64,000 nt of DNA from an uncultured Saprospirales bacterium (GTDB lineage Bacteria; Bacteroidota; Bacteroidia; Chitinophagales; JADIYW01): NCBI GenBank assembly GCA_938008535.1, contig CALLKF010000115.1, forward strand, positions 13,397 to 77,396. The letters are read 5' to 3'. Positions within the stretch are counted from its first letter, which is position 1. Each line of letters opens with the position of its first letter. A model generated the notes under the pieces. It had not been told where the DNA came from. It saw only the letters and a program-made list of their open reading frames with translations, and did no database searches. Of this stretch, positions 15,307 to 25,140 are shown piece after piece. The position numbers and the translations under genes were made by a program.

Positions 15307-17943
15307 ATGGAAAGTATGTTATCAGCAGCCGAAATTCGACAGGCATTTTTAGATTTTTTCAAAAGTAAAGGCCACCAAATTGTGCCATCTGCGCCGTTAG
15401 TGGTGAAAAATGATCCAACCTTGATGTTTATTAATTCAGGTATGGCACCGTTTAAAGATTTCTTTTTAGGAATCGGAAAACCTTCTAATCCTAGAATTGC
15501 AGATACACAAAAATGTTTGCGTGTTTCAGGAAAACATAATGATTTGGAAGAAGTTGGCGTGGATACTTACCATCATACCATGTTTGAAATGCTCGGAAAT
15601 TGGAGTTTTGGCGATTATTTTAAAAAAGAAGCTATTGCCTGGAGCTGGGAATTATTGACTGAAGTGTTGAAGCTCGATAAAGACCGTTTATATGTAACCA
15701 TTTTTGAAGGTAACGAATCGGAAAATATTCCAAAAGATGAAGAAGCATTTCAAGAATGGAAAAAAGTAATTGCAGAAGACAGAATTTTGCTTGGTAATAA
15801 AAATGATAATTTCTGGGAAATGGGTGACACTGGACCTTGTGGACCTTGTACCGAAATTCATGTAGATTGCCGAACAGAAGAAGAAAGAAAAGCTGTTGAT
15901 GGCGCAACTTTGGTAAATAACGATCATCCACAAGTAATAGAAATCTGGAATAACGTATTTATTCAATTCAACAGAAAAAAAGATAATTCTTTAGAATTAT
16001 TACCAGCGAAACACGTAGATACCGGAATGGGTTTTGAACGCTTAGTGCGTGTGATTCAACAAAAAACATCGAACTACGATACAGATGTTTTTACTGGAAC
16101 TATTGCAACTATTGAGAAAATCGTTAATAAAAAATATGATAGAAGCGACAGCAAAGAAGCCATTGCTTTCCGTGTATTGTCAGATCATATTCGTGCAGTT
16201 GCGTTTACAATTTCTGACGGACAATTACCAAGTAACACAGGTGCAGGTTATGTGATTCGCAGAATTTTGCGTCGTGCGGTGCGTTATTATTTTTCTTATT
16301 TAGACAGAAAAGAACCATTGTTGCATTTGTTAGTTCCAGTTTTAGCTGAGCAATTTGCCAATGTATTTCCAGAATTAAAAGCACAACAAGATTTTGTTGC
16401 AAAAGTAATTTTAGAAGAAGAAACATCTTTCTTAAAAACATTAGATAATGGTTTGAAAAGATTAGATACTATTATTGGAGAAACAACAAATAAATTAATT
16501 AATGGTAAGGCTGCTTTTGAATTATTTGATACTTATGGTTTTCCAATTGACTTGACAAGTTTAATAGCAATAGAAAAAGGCTTAGAAGTAAATATTGAAG
16601 CATTCCAAAATGAATTGAATTTACAGAAAATTAGAAGCCGTGCTGCATCAGAACAAGATGTAGATGATTGGATTACGTTGCAAGATGGTAAATCAATTTT
16701 TGTTGGTTATGATTCTTTAGAAGAAAAAGCGAAAGTTTTAAAATATAGAAAAATAAAATCAAAAGGAAAAGAACAATATCAAATTGTATTAGATAAAACA
16801 CCATTCTATGCTGAAAGTGGTGGACAAGTTGGTGATGTAGGAAATTTAAGAATTCAAAATTCGGATTTCAGAATTACAGACACCAAAAAAGAAAATGATT
16901 TAATTGTTCATTTTGTAGATGAAATTCCAGCAGATTTAAACGGTGATGTTATTGCAACCGTTGATGCAGTTGTTCGTAAAAAAACTACGATACATCATTC
17001 ATCAACACATTTATTACAAGCAGCTTTGCAGCAGGTTTTAGGTAAACACATCGCACAAAAAGGTTCGTTAAACAATAGCGAATATATGCGTTTCGATTTC
17101 TCTCACTTCGCAAAAATGACAGACGATGAAATTGAGCAAGTAGAAAACTTAGTCAACGAAAAAATACGCGCTAATATTCCAGTTGTGATTAAAGAAATGT
17201 CAAAAGATGATGCTGTGAAATTAGGTGCAATGGCATTGTTTGGAGAAAAATATGGTGACGTGGTTCGTGTGGTAATTATGGACGAAAAATATAGCATTGA
17301 ATTGTGCGGTGGCACACACGTTGGCTCAACAGGTGAATTAGGTTTGTTTAAAATAACATCTGAAAGTGCCGTAGCTGCAGGTGTTCGACGTGTTGAAGCA
17401 GTGTGCGGTGAATTGGCATTGCAATTCGTTAATGAGAAAATTAGCCAATTAGCGAATGTAAATACTGAATTGAAAAATCCTAAAGACAGTGTGAAAGCAA
17501 TTCAATCTTTATTAGAAGAAAATTCTTCTCTAAAGAAAGAAATTGAGAAATTTCAAAACGAAAAAGTAGAGGTCATCAAACAAAGTTTGCGCACTAAAAT
17601 CCGCAACCAAAATGATGTTCATGTGTTGATAGAGAAAGTAGAAGAAGTAAATGCAGATGGTTTGAAAAAAATACAATTCGATTTAAAAAATGAATTCGAT
17701 AATTTGTATTTCGTTGCAGCAACTATCTCCAATGGTAAACCATTGATTTCAGTTATTCTTTCAGAAAACATAGTAAAAGATAAAAAACTGCACGCAGGAA
17801 ATTTAGTAAAAGAATTAGCAAAAGCCATCAAAGGTGGTGGTGGTGGACAACCATTTTACGCAACTGCAGGTGGTACAGATGCTTCAGGAATTGATACCGT
17901 TTTAAAACAAGCCGAAGAATTATTTTTGGTACAAACAAATTAA
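15307..17943 (+). CDS. alaS: Alanyl-tRNA synthetase
   Basis: 878 residues, full length. Class II core at residues 1-450 with FFKSKGHQIVPSAPLVVKND, MFINSGMAPFKDFFLG and WNNVFIQFNRKKDNSLELLP. The editing domain carries HHSSTHLLQAAL (HxxxH) and ELCGGTHVGSTGELG (the CxxxH part). The C-terminal C-Ala domain ends with AIKGGGGGQPFYATAGGTD. It charges tRNA-Ala and hydrolyses mischarged Ser- and Gly-tRNA-Ala. First gene of a colinear run; gatB starts 5 bases after the stop, so the two translation-factor genes should be cotranscribed. Confidence 0.98.
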   Translation: MESMLSAAEIRQAFLDFFKSKGHQIVPSAPLVVKNDPTLMFINSGMAPFKDFFLGIGKPSNPRIADTQKCLRVSGKHNDLEEVGVDTYHHTMFEMLGNWSFGDYFKKEAIAWSWELLTEVLKLDKDRLYVTIFEGNESENIPKDEEAFQEWKKVIAEDRILLGNKNDNFWEMGDTGPCGPCTEIHVDCRTEEERKAVDGATLVNNDHPQVIEIWNNVFIQFNRKKDNSLELLPAKHVDTGMGFERLVRVIQQKTSNYDTDVFTGTIATIEKIVNKKYDRSDSKEAIAFRVLSDHIRAVAFTISDGQLPSNTGAGYVIRRILRRAVRYYFSYLDRKEPLLHLLVPVLAEQFANVFPELKAQQDFVAKVILEEETSFLKTLDNGLKRLDTIIGETTNKLINGKAAFELFDTYGFPIDLTSLIAIEKGLEVNIEAFQNELNLQKIRSRAASEQDVDDWITLQDGKSIFVGYDSLEEKAKVLKYRKIKSKGKEQYQIVLDKTPFYAESGGQVGDVGNLRIQNSDFRITDTKKENDLIVHFVDEIPADLNGDVIATVDAVVRKKTTIHHSSTHLLQAALQQVLGKHIAQKGSLNNSEYMRFDFSHFAKMTDDEIEQVENLVNEKIRANIPVVIKEMSKDDAVKLGAMALFGEKYGDVVRVVIMDEKYSIELCGGTHVGSTGELGLFKITSESAVAAGVRRVEAVCGELALQFVNEKISQLANVNTELKNPKDSVKAIQSLLEENSSLKKEIEKFQNEKVEVIKQSLRTKIRNQNDVHVLIEKVEEVNADGLKKIQFDLKNEFDNLYFVAATISNGKPLISVILSENIVKDKKLHAGNLVKELAKAIKGGGGGQPFYATAGGTDASGIDTVLKQAEELFLVQTN

Positions 17944-17947
17944 GCAA

Positions 17948-19393
17948 ATGCAACCTTACGAAAAATACCAAATAGTAATCGGATTGGAAGTGCATGCGCA
18001 ACTCAATACTAAAACAAAAGTATTTGCTGCTGATGAAACTACTTTTGGTGCTGCACCCAACTCGCAAGTATCAGCAATTACGGCTGGTTTGCCTGGTGTG
18101 TTACCGAAATTAAACAAAAACGTTTTTGAAAAAGCAATAAAATTAGGGTTGGCTTTGCAATGCGACATCACACGAGAAAATCACTTTGATAGAAAAAATT
18201 ATTTCTACGCAGATTTGCCGAAAGGTTATCAGATATCACAAGATAAAACGCCAATTTGCAGAAATGGATTTGTTGAAATAACCACTGATAATGTTACGAA
18301 GCAAATCATTTTAAATCGTATTCACATCGAAGAAGATGCTGGAAAAAATAACCACGAGTTAGATGAAAATTATTCCTTAGTAGACTTAAATCGTGCTGGT
18401 GTTCCGTTGTTAGAAATTGTAACAGAACCTGTGATTCACAGCAGCGATGAGGCCTATCAGTTTCTCACAGAAATTAGAAAATTAGTTCGTTATTTAGATG
18501 TTTGCGATGGCAATATGGAAGAAGGTTCTATGCGCTGCGATGCCAATGTTTCTGTACGTTTACATGGCGAAACCAATTTTAGAAATAGGGTTGAAGTGAA
18601 GAATATGAATTCTATTCGCAATGTAAAACGCGCTATTGATGTAGAAGTAAAACGTCAAATTGATATCTATGAAAACGGCGGAACCATTGATCAGGAAACG
18701 CGTGGTTTCAATCCAGCAGATGCTTCTTCTTTTCCGTTGCGCAGTAAAGAAAATGCGCATGATTACCGCTATTTTCCGGAACCAGATTTGCCGCCAGTTT
18801 TAGTTACGCAACAAACCATTGATGCCATAAAACAATCGATGCCAGCTTTGCCAAAAGAATTACAACATCAATTTGTTTCAGAATATTTATTATCTACGTA
18901 TGATGCACAGGTGTTAACCGATGAAAAAGAATTTGCAGATTATTATTTAGCACTTATTCAACAAACAAAAAATTACAAAGCTGCAGCTAATTGGATTATC
19001 AACGAAGTTAAATCGTACATCAATGAAAATAATACTTCATTGATTGATTTCAACGTTCAACCACAACAAATTGCAGAAATCATTCAATTAGTTGATGATA
19101 ATATCATCAGTTCTTCCGCCGCAAAAACGATTTTTAAAACCTACACAGAAGGCAATACTAAATCTGCAGTTGCTTTGGCAGAAGAATTGAATTTAATTCA
19201 ATCTTCTGATAAAGATGAACTGGCAACCTGGATTGAAAATGTGTTGGCAAAATATCCAGAAAAAGTAGCTGAATATAAAAAAGGAAAAAAAGGAAATCTA
19301 AATTTATTTGTTGGCGAAGTAATGAAACTTTCACGTGGTGCAGCCAATCCAAAAGATACCACACAAGCAATAATATCCATTCTTAATAACTAA
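17948..19393 (+). CDS. gatB: Aspartyl/glutamyl-tRNA amidotransferase subunit B
   Basis: 481 residues, full length. GatB is the kinase/transamidation subunit of GatCAB that converts Glu-tRNA-Gln (and Asp-tRNA-Asn) into the amidated form. Signature VIGLEVHAQLNTKTKVF at the N-terminus, DRKNYFYADLPKGYQISQ, DLNRAGVPLLEIVTEP, and MRCDANVSVRLHGE identify it; the last 150 residues are the GatB/YqeY tail domain ending FVGEVMKLSRGAANPKDTTQ. gatA and gatC are not in the window. It follows alaS by 4 bases and precedes a thioredoxin lipoprotein by 16. Confidence 0.97.
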   Translation: MQPYEKYQIVIGLEVHAQLNTKTKVFAADETTFGAAPNSQVSAITAGLPGVLPKLNKNVFEKAIKLGLALQCDITRENHFDRKNYFYADLPKGYQISQDKTPICRNGFVEITTDNVTKQIILNRIHIEEDAGKNNHELDENYSLVDLNRAGVPLLEIVTEPVIHSSDEAYQFLTEIRKLVRYLDVCDGNMEEGSMRCDANVSVRLHGETNFRNRVEVKNMNSIRNVKRAIDVEVKRQIDIYENGGTIDQETRGFNPADASSFPLRSKENAHDYRYFPEPDLPPVLVTQQTIDAIKQSMPALPKELQHQFVSEYLLSTYDAQVLTDEKEFADYYLALIQQTKNYKAAANWIINEVKSYINENNTSLIDFNVQPQQIAEIIQLVDDNIISSSAAKTIFKTYTEGNTKSAVALAEELNLIQSSDKDELATWIENVLAKYPEKVAEYKKGKKGNLNLFVGEVMKLSRGAANPKDTTQAIISILNN

Positions 19394-19409
19394 TTACTTA
19401 AATCATTGT

Positions 19410-20549
19410 ATGATAAAAATTTTCAAAATAAGCATTCTAATTACCATATTAGCGGTCTTTACCAACTGTAAATCTGGTAACGGTTACAAAATTGAAGGCA
19501 ACATAAAAAACGGTGAAAACATTAAGGTTTATTTAGAAGATGTGTTGCAAGCCAACGCCATTGTAATTGATACAGCAAGCATTCAAAAAAATAAATTTAA
19601 GCTAAGCAGCAACACTTCAAGTGGCATTTATCGTTTGCGTTTTGGAAATGACATCAACAATGCCATCTTTATTTTTTTGGATAAAAACGCTTCCATTAAA
19701 GTAGATGTCGATTTAAAGAATCCAGCAAAGTATTTAGCTAAAGGCAATCAGGAAACAATAGATATGATGGATTTAATTCAAACATCCAATAAAAATTTTA
19801 CTAAAATTGATACTGCGTATGCTCAGTTAAAAAGTTCAACTGCTAAACAAGCAGACTCACTTTCTGTTCTTTTTAAAGCAACCAAACAAGCACAAATAGA
19901 TTTTATCAAAACATTTATTGATAAACAAAAAAATGATGAAGTAGCGTGTTTTGCCTTGAATCTATTAGGTCCAATGCTAGATAATGAAGTTCCATACTTA
20001 ACAGAAATTACCGAAAAATTACATGCATCTTCGCCAACGTCTAAACAAATAGATAGTTGGTACAAGCAAATGCAGGAATACAAAACCGGATTGATGAAAG
20101 AACAGGAAAATGGTTTAGCTGTCAACACGCAAGCACCGAATATTGTGTTGCAAAATCCAACAGGTGATACGATACAGTTAAAGAATTTACTAGGAAAATA
20201 TGTGTTGTTAGATTTTTGGGCAAGTTGGTGCCAGCCATGCAGAATGGAAAATCCGAATGTGGTAAGAATTTACGAGAAGTACCATTTTCAGGGATTGGAA
20301 ATATTTTCTGTTTCTTTAGATGATAAAAAAGATAGATGGATAAATGCCATTAAACAAGATGATTTAAGCTGGGAAAACCATGGCTGCGATTTCGCTGGCT
20401 GGCAATCAGTTGTTGCTACTACTTATAAAGTATCATCGATTCCAGCAACTTTTTTATTAGATAAAAAAGGAAAAATCATCGCTAAGAATTTACGTGGTGA
20501 AGAGCTGGAACAAAAGCTAGCTGAATTATTTGCCACTGCTGCTAAATAA
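19410..20549 (+). CDS. TlpA-type thioredoxin lipoprotein with DUF4369 N-terminus
   Basis: 379 residues. Signal peptide with Cys near residue 20 (ILITILAVFTNCKSG). Residues about 25-130 match the DUF4369 beta domain (YKIEGNIKNGENIKVYLEDV), then a helical linker, then a C-terminal AhpC/TSA-thioredoxin domain with the redox motif WASWCQPCRMENPN and cis-Pro SSIPATFLLDKKG. Proteins of this architecture act in the periplasm as thiol-disulphide reductases. Placed 16 bases after gatB and 2 bases before the next gene, so part of the alaS run. Confidence 0.92.
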   Translation: MIKIFKISILITILAVFTNCKSGNGYKIEGNIKNGENIKVYLEDVLQANAIVIDTASIQKNKFKLSSNTSSGIYRLRFGNDINNAIFIFLDKNASIKVDVDLKNPAKYLAKGNQETIDMMDLIQTSNKNFTKIDTAYAQLKSSTAKQADSLSVLFKATKQAQIDFIKTFIDKQKNDEVACFALNLLGPMLDNEVPYLTEITEKLHASSPTSKQIDSWYKQMQEYKTGLMKEQENGLAVNTQAPNIVLQNPTGDTIQLKNLLGKYVLLDFWASWCQPCRMENPNVVRIYEKYHFQGLEIFSVSLDDKKDRWINAIKQDDLSWENHGCDFAGWQSVVATTYKVSSIPATFLLDKKGKIIAKNLRGEELEQKLAELFATAAK

Positions 20550-20551
20550 CT

Positions 20552-22651
20552 ATGCTGAAAACAATCAGCATATCTATAATGATGATGTTCGCTTTAGTGA
20601 ATACATCTTTTGCAACCACAATTTATTTTGGTTACAAACTGCCAAATCCAAATGCAACTATTTTAGATGCTGCTGTGAACGATGCCAAAGCATTACTTAA
20701 ACAAAGTAAAGCACAGATAACCGATTATCAAGACAAAGCAAATTGGAAAATCTTTTTATCACTTGCTAAATCTGAAAAAGATGATAGCAACAGCACGTTG
20801 TATCAGTCAAACACAAAGGAAAATCAGGCATTTTATATTATTTCATCGAAAGAAAATAATCAGCATACTATTTTAATTTTTTCCTCATCAGAAAAAGGGT
20901 TATCCAATGGTTTGTATTATTTCTTACAAAATAAATTAGGTTTTCAGTTTTATCATCCAAAAGAAACTATCATTCCTGATTTATCAAATTATACATTAGA
21001 TACGTTTACAGAAACGATTACACCGCGTTTTGATAAGATTGGTTTTCATATTCATGCGATGCATCCGTTGGAAATTACGGAAGCATTATTAAATGAAAAT
21101 ACACCAAATGGTGCAGAAGAAGTAAAGACTTATATTAATTGGTTGTGCCGCAATGGACAGAATTATTTTGAGTTTAATTTATTGCGCAGCATCCAGCTAA
21201 AAACATGGATTCCTTACATGAAATCTATAGTTGATTATGCACATCAGCGTGGTATTCTTTGCGGTGCCGATATGTCTTTTCACATGATACAGCAGCGTGC
21301 TTTTCAATTGTATAAAAAGTTTCCAGCTTCGTTTAAAAGTAAGGACAAACAGATTTTACAGAATATAGCAATGCTCATGCAAATAAATTGGGACGTTTGG
21401 AATGTGGAATTTGCTACCACAGAGTTTACGCATAAAGACCAGGATAAACTGCATCAACAACAAAAGTTTCTTTACGATAATTTGTCCAAATATAATGTGA
21501 AATTGACCAGCAGAAAGCATGTGGTGAAAGATGAAAATTTAATTTCCAATGCGAAATCCATGAAGACAAAGCGCACGGATATGGACAGCGCATACGCGTT
21601 GTTTGTGCATACGGTGATGTTTTATGGTTTGTTAGATACTGCCACACCAGTTTACCGAAACAAAGATTTTTCGCATTTAAGAAATTTGCTAATAGAAAGC
21701 AAAGCATATCGCGATACCTGGTATTTTCCGGAATCTGCTTATTGGATTACGTTTGATAATTCGGTGCCTATGTTTTTAACGCCATATTTGGATGCGCGCT
21801 TGCAAGATATTTTGTATTGCGATTCATTAGGTATTGATGGTCATCTAACATTTACTTCTGGCTGGGAATGGAATCATTGGCTGATTGACTGGAGCATTGC
21901 GCGTTGGTGTTGGAAAGAGCAACAAGCTGAGAAAGTTTCCGATCCGCTGATGTATTTAAAGAAAGTAATAACCGATTCAAACACCATAAATTTTGTAGAA
22001 AAAGCATCTGCATTGCAGCAACACTATATAAAAGATAAGCAGCTAATTAAAGTATTAACCGCACAAACCATTACCGATGAAATAGGTGGTAAGCTGAATT
22101 TAGAATTTCATCCACGACCAGAATATTCTTATAAGTATATCATGAATAAAGCAACTCAATCAGAATTGGATTTCTTAAAATTAAAATATATTACCAATTT
22201 AGATAGTTTTGTATATAAATATACATTACAGCTAGAGGATATTTCACATCATGAAGGAAATAAGATAGAATCAGAATTATTTAACAGCTTAAATTTTACA
22301 GCATTACGAGCCCAGCATCGTAAACTTACACTATCATATTTAATACAATTCAGAGAGAATAAATTAAATAAAATAAAAAATGAGTCTATTGATACACTGC
22401 TGAAAAAAGCGTATGCTTTGAGATTAAATGCTTTACCATTTATAAGGAATCAAGAACAAAATTATCGTTATCCAATTGCATCTATCGCCGCAAAAAAGAC
22501 AAGCAGAACGGTATATAATTTCGGATATTTATATCCAGTTTCTAATTTGCATTTTTGGGAACGCGAAGAAAAACAGGCAGCACACAACAAATGGAAATTC
22601 TATTACGATAATATTTGGGATGTCTTAAAAATTATTGGCGTAAAAAAATAA
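20552..22651 (+). CDS. Large secreted protein of unknown function, glycosidase-like layout
   Basis: 699 residues with a signal peptide (MLKTISISIMMMFALVNTSFA). Residues about 25-145 resemble the alpha/beta domain that precedes the catalytic barrel in GH20/GH67/GH84-type enzymes: (SEKGLSNGLYYFLQNKLGFQ followed by FYHPKETIIPDL). The next 300 residues carry a barrel-like series of strands including PRFDKIGFHIHAMHPLEITE, NGQNYFEFNLLRSIQLKTWI and the aromatic TSGWEWNHWLIDW. No certain catalytic acid pair can be named, so I do not assign an activity. The last 200 residues are helical. It lies in the alaS run, 2 bases after the thioredoxin gene. Confidence 0.7.
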   Translation: MLKTISISIMMMFALVNTSFATTIYFGYKLPNPNATILDAAVNDAKALLKQSKAQITDYQDKANWKIFLSLAKSEKDDSNSTLYQSNTKENQAFYIISSKENNQHTILIFSSSEKGLSNGLYYFLQNKLGFQFYHPKETIIPDLSNYTLDTFTETITPRFDKIGFHIHAMHPLEITEALLNENTPNGAEEVKTYINWLCRNGQNYFEFNLLRSIQLKTWIPYMKSIVDYAHQRGILCGADMSFHMIQQRAFQLYKKFPASFKSKDKQILQNIAMLMQINWDVWNVEFATTEFTHKDQDKLHQQQKFLYDNLSKYNVKLTSRKHVVKDENLISNAKSMKTKRTDMDSAYALFVHTVMFYGLLDTATPVYRNKDFSHLRNLLIESKAYRDTWYFPESAYWITFDNSVPMFLTPYLDARLQDILYCDSLGIDGHLTFTSGWEWNHWLIDWSIARWCWKEQQAEKVSDPLMYLKKVITDSNTINFVEKASALQQHYIKDKQLIKVLTAQTITDEIGGKLNLEFHPRPEYSYKYIMNKATQSELDFLKLKYITNLDSFVYKYTLQLEDISHHEGNKIESELFNSLNFTALRAQHRKLTLSYLIQFRENKLNKIKNESIDTLLKKAYALRLNALPFIRNQEQNYRYPIASIAAKKTSRTVYNFGYLYPVSNLHFWEREEKQAAHNKWKFYYDNIWDVLKIIGVKK

Positions 22652-22657
22652 GATACA

Positions 22658-22873
22658 ATGACCGACCAACAAAATAATCCGTTGCATGGTAAAACATTAG
22701 CTTTTATCGTAGAAAGCTTGGTTGACTATTATGGATTTGAAAAACTCGGTCAGCTAATTAACATTAAATGTTTTAACGAAAATCCGAGTATTCAGTCCAG
22801 TTTAAAATTTTTGCGACGCACACCTTGGGCTCGCAAAAAAGTAGAAGAGTTGTATCTGGAAAGTTTAGGTTGA
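22658..22873 (+). CDS. VF530 / DUF2132 family protein
   Basis: 71 residues covering the whole VF530 fold: PLHGKTLAFIVESLVDYYGF, then ELGQLINIKCF-like segment and SSLKFLRRTPWARKKVEELY. This small helical domain is proposed to bind DNA, based on structural work on the Vibrio homologue; the exact role is unknown. Its ATG lies 6 bases after the preceding stop, so it ends the alaS run. Convergent with the VOC protein gene that follows. Confidence 0.9.
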   Translation: MTDQQNNPLHGKTLAFIVESLVDYYGFEKLGQLINIKCFNENPSIQSSLKFLRRTPWARKKVEELYLESLG

Positions 22874-22911
22874 TTTAACAATTTCTAGCCACGATATTTG
22901 AATCAAGATAG

Positions 22912-23748
22912 CTATGCATTTTCCATTCTTGCTATATCCAGTTTTTTCATTTGCATCACTTCTTTCATCACACGTTGAAAACGTTCCGGGTCACTCATTA
23001 GCTTGGCTAAACTTGCAGGTACAATTTGCCACGACACACCAAATTTATCAGCCAGCCAACCACATTGGCTTTCTTCACCACCATCTGCTGTTAAGCGATT
23101 CCAATACGCATCAATCGCGGCTTGGGTATCGCAATCTACTACTAAAGATACTGCCCAATTAAAGGTGTAGTTATGCTGGCCAGGTCCATCCATAATTATA
23201 AAATTATTGCCATTCAATGTAAACTCTGCATACATTACTTTGCCTGCATTGGCATCGCCTTCCGGATAGTATACCAGCACATCTGTTGAAGAATGTTCAA
23301 ATACAGATGTGTACAATTGTATGGCTTCTTCTGCTCTGCCAAATAGTTTATCCGTAAACAACAACGATGGCGTCAGTCGTTTTGGCGCGTTGGGTTTTGC
23401 CACTGTAATTTGCCACGTCATACCATATTTATCTTTCAGCCAGCCATAACAATCGCTCCATGGATGTTTGCCTAAGGCAATCATTGCACTGCCGTCCACT
23501 ATCAGTTGATTCCACGCTGCGTGTGTTTCCTCTTCGGTTTCAAATTCTGCGGTTAAAGAAACAGATGGATTTATTTTAAACATAGGTCCGCCATTGAGAC
23601 CCATTATTTTTTTACCAAACAACTCAAACACCACTACCATATCAGTTTCTAACTGAATTGCAGATGGCTGAAACACCGAACAATAAAAATCGGCAGCTTC
23701 TTTGGCGTTACCGTCGAACCACAGGCAAGGATAGATTGGATGTTGCAT
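22912..23748 (-). CDS. Tandem PhnB-like VOC domain protein
   Basis: 278 residues from the ATG at 23748, which gives the family start MQHPIYPCLWFDGNAKEAAD; the longer reading frame upstream is not supported. Two 3-demethylubiquinone-methyltransferase-like (PhnB/VOC) domains follow each other: residues 1-130 (FEMFGKKIMGLNGGP-type strand, HPWSDCYGWLKDKYGMTWQI) and 135-270 (RAEEAIQLYTSVFEHS, WLADKFGVSWQIVPA). The paired HPWSDCYGWL and SQCGWL words mark tandem copies. Members bind metal or small ligands; the substrate is unknown. Confidence 0.88.
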   Translation of the reverse strand: MQHPIYPCLWFDGNAKEAADFYCSVFQPSAIQLETDMVVVFELFGKKIMGLNGGPMFKINPSVSLTAEFETEEETHAAWNQLIVDGSAMIALGKHPWSDCYGWLKDKYGMTWQITVAKPNAPKRLTPSLLFTDKLFGRAEEAIQLYTSVFEHSSTDVLVYYPEGDANAGKVMYAEFTLNGNNFIIMDGPGQHNYTFNWAVSLVVDCDTQAAIDAYWNRLTADGGEESQCGWLADKFGVSWQIVPASLAKLMSDPERFQRVMKEVMQMKKLDIARMENA

Positions 23749-23889
23749 AGTATTTATCTTGTTTATTTTGATAGAATAATAAATTAAATGTAGTAAAAAT
23801 TCTTTTCCAATGTGTATTTTAAGTGAATTAACACGTATTTTTAAAACATTTAATTGACAATACAATCTATCAGGTCTAATTTTGAAGTA

Positions 23890-24705
23890 ATGAATGTTGA
23901 AGAAGAACGATTTAAGAGAGTTTATTACAAAGTACAGGTACCAGAAGCATTAATTTCACCTCTTTCATTTCGGCTTAAATATGCTGGATTCTATTTCAGT
24001 TTTCTTTGGCTGTTTATTACCATCTTCTTTTTGTGGAATTTTATTTCAAATTTAACTCAACAAGATTTTGTATCCTTTTATGAAACAGATAAATCTACTG
24101 TAGGTGTTGTTACAGCAATTGATTTTACTTACGATAGCGAAAGTGAAGACACTACTTTTATTTATAATTTTGTTTACACAGACAAAGCAAAAAAATATAC
24201 CAATAAAGGATATTATGGATATAAAGTTTATGATTTGAATGATTCAATAAAGATTTTTTATAAAGTTGAAAATCCAGCAATTGCAAAAGCTGAATATTTA
24301 AATGCATCTAAAAATGAGACTCCAAGTTTGACAATATGCTTTGGTATTATGTTTCTATTGTTTGGTATTGGTTTTCTTTATCATGCTGAACAAAAAAATA
24401 ATTTATTAGTTTCAACTTTAAAAAATGGTGTACTTACATTGGGTTTCTATCAATCACATACTTCAGATAGTGATAGCAATGATTTTACTTATAAATATGA
24501 ATATATGGATAGAAATAAGAAATGTTACTATATTTTTGAAAATGCTCCAAAAGATGAAATCATTTTTCATATTGATGTACTATATTCTGATATGTATCCA
24601 AATAAAGCATTTATCATACATAAAAACTTTCTTAGAAGTCGTTTTAACAGAGATACCATCATACAACTTGTGCACGAATACGCAACAGAGATAGAAAATG
24701 CTTAG
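23890..24705 (+). CDS. Membrane protein of DUF3592 type
   Basis: 271 residues from the ATG at 23890. Two membrane helices (about 34-56 and 148-168) flank a periplasmic or external beta domain with GVVTAIDFTYDSESEDTTFI and NFVYTDKAKKYTNKGYYGYK, then YDLNDSIKIFYKVENPAIAK; the G-V-V..., Y-x-F/Y-x-Y and V/I-x-Y-x-x-x-N-P pattern is that of DUF3592. A second similar beta domain follows the second helix. Function unknown. Downstream comes a 21-bp tandem array. Confidence 0.6.
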   Translation: MNVEEERFKRVYYKVQVPEALISPLSFRLKYAGFYFSFLWLFITIFFLWNFISNLTQQDFVSFYETDKSTVGVVTAIDFTYDSESEDTTFIYNFVYTDKAKKYTNKGYYGYKVYDLNDSIKIFYKVENPAIAKAEYLNASKNETPSLTICFGIMFLLFGIGFLYHAEQKNNLLVSTLKNGVLTLGFYQSHTSDSDSNDFTYKYEYMDRNKKCYYIFENAPKDEIIFHIDVLYSDMYPNKAFIIHKNFLRSRFNRDTIIQLVHEYATEIENA

Positions 24706-24755
24706 TATAAATTGAACTAAAAATTAAACTGCTATACATTTTCCTGCAAGCAAAA

Positions 24756-24980
24756 CACTTTTTGCTATCAGAAATAGTGTTTTCCCATATAGAAAAAGTC
24801 TTCCGTAAAGAGGAAATAGTGTTTTTCCATATAGAAAAAGTCTTCCGTAAAGAGGAAATAGTGTTTTCCCATATAGAAATAGTCTTTCGTAAAGAGGAAA
24901 TAGTCTTTTCCCATATAGAAAAAGTCTTTCGTACACAAGAAAAGGTATTTCGTACACAAGAAAAAGTCTTTTGGAAAGAA
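24756..24980. repeat. 21-bp tandem array 2 (about 10.7 units)
   Basis: Uninterrupted 21-bp units with a conserved gt.ttt head and gaaa(a/t)a tail; alternate units differ (cccatatagaaaaa versus cgtaaagaggaaata), giving a 42-bp higher-order period. No indels across 225 bp. Open in several frames on both strands but without start signals. It lies about 160 bp before the second fibronectin-III gene. No gene is seen in the rest of 24706-25140. Confidence 0.95.
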
Positions 24981-25140
24981 GTTTTGACTGAAATTTTATT
25001 ATTCATAGACTGATTTCAGCTCATATTTGTGAAATAATGTTAAATTATTTAAAATATTACATACTAACGCAATAAAGCGTAATATATGTCGTTATAAAGA
25101 AAACGAACAATTATTTTTCACAATCTTAAAATATAGTAAA

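Noticed and set aside
15632..16441. Minus-strand frames within alaS
   Set aside because: Shadow frames; alaS is unambiguous.
23749..23865. Longer N-terminus of the tandem VOC protein
   Set aside because: The extra 39 residues are not family-like and the ATG at 23748 gives the conserved start.
24659..25013. Open frames on both strands across array 2
   Set aside because: Same reason; codon pattern follows the repeat, not a protein.
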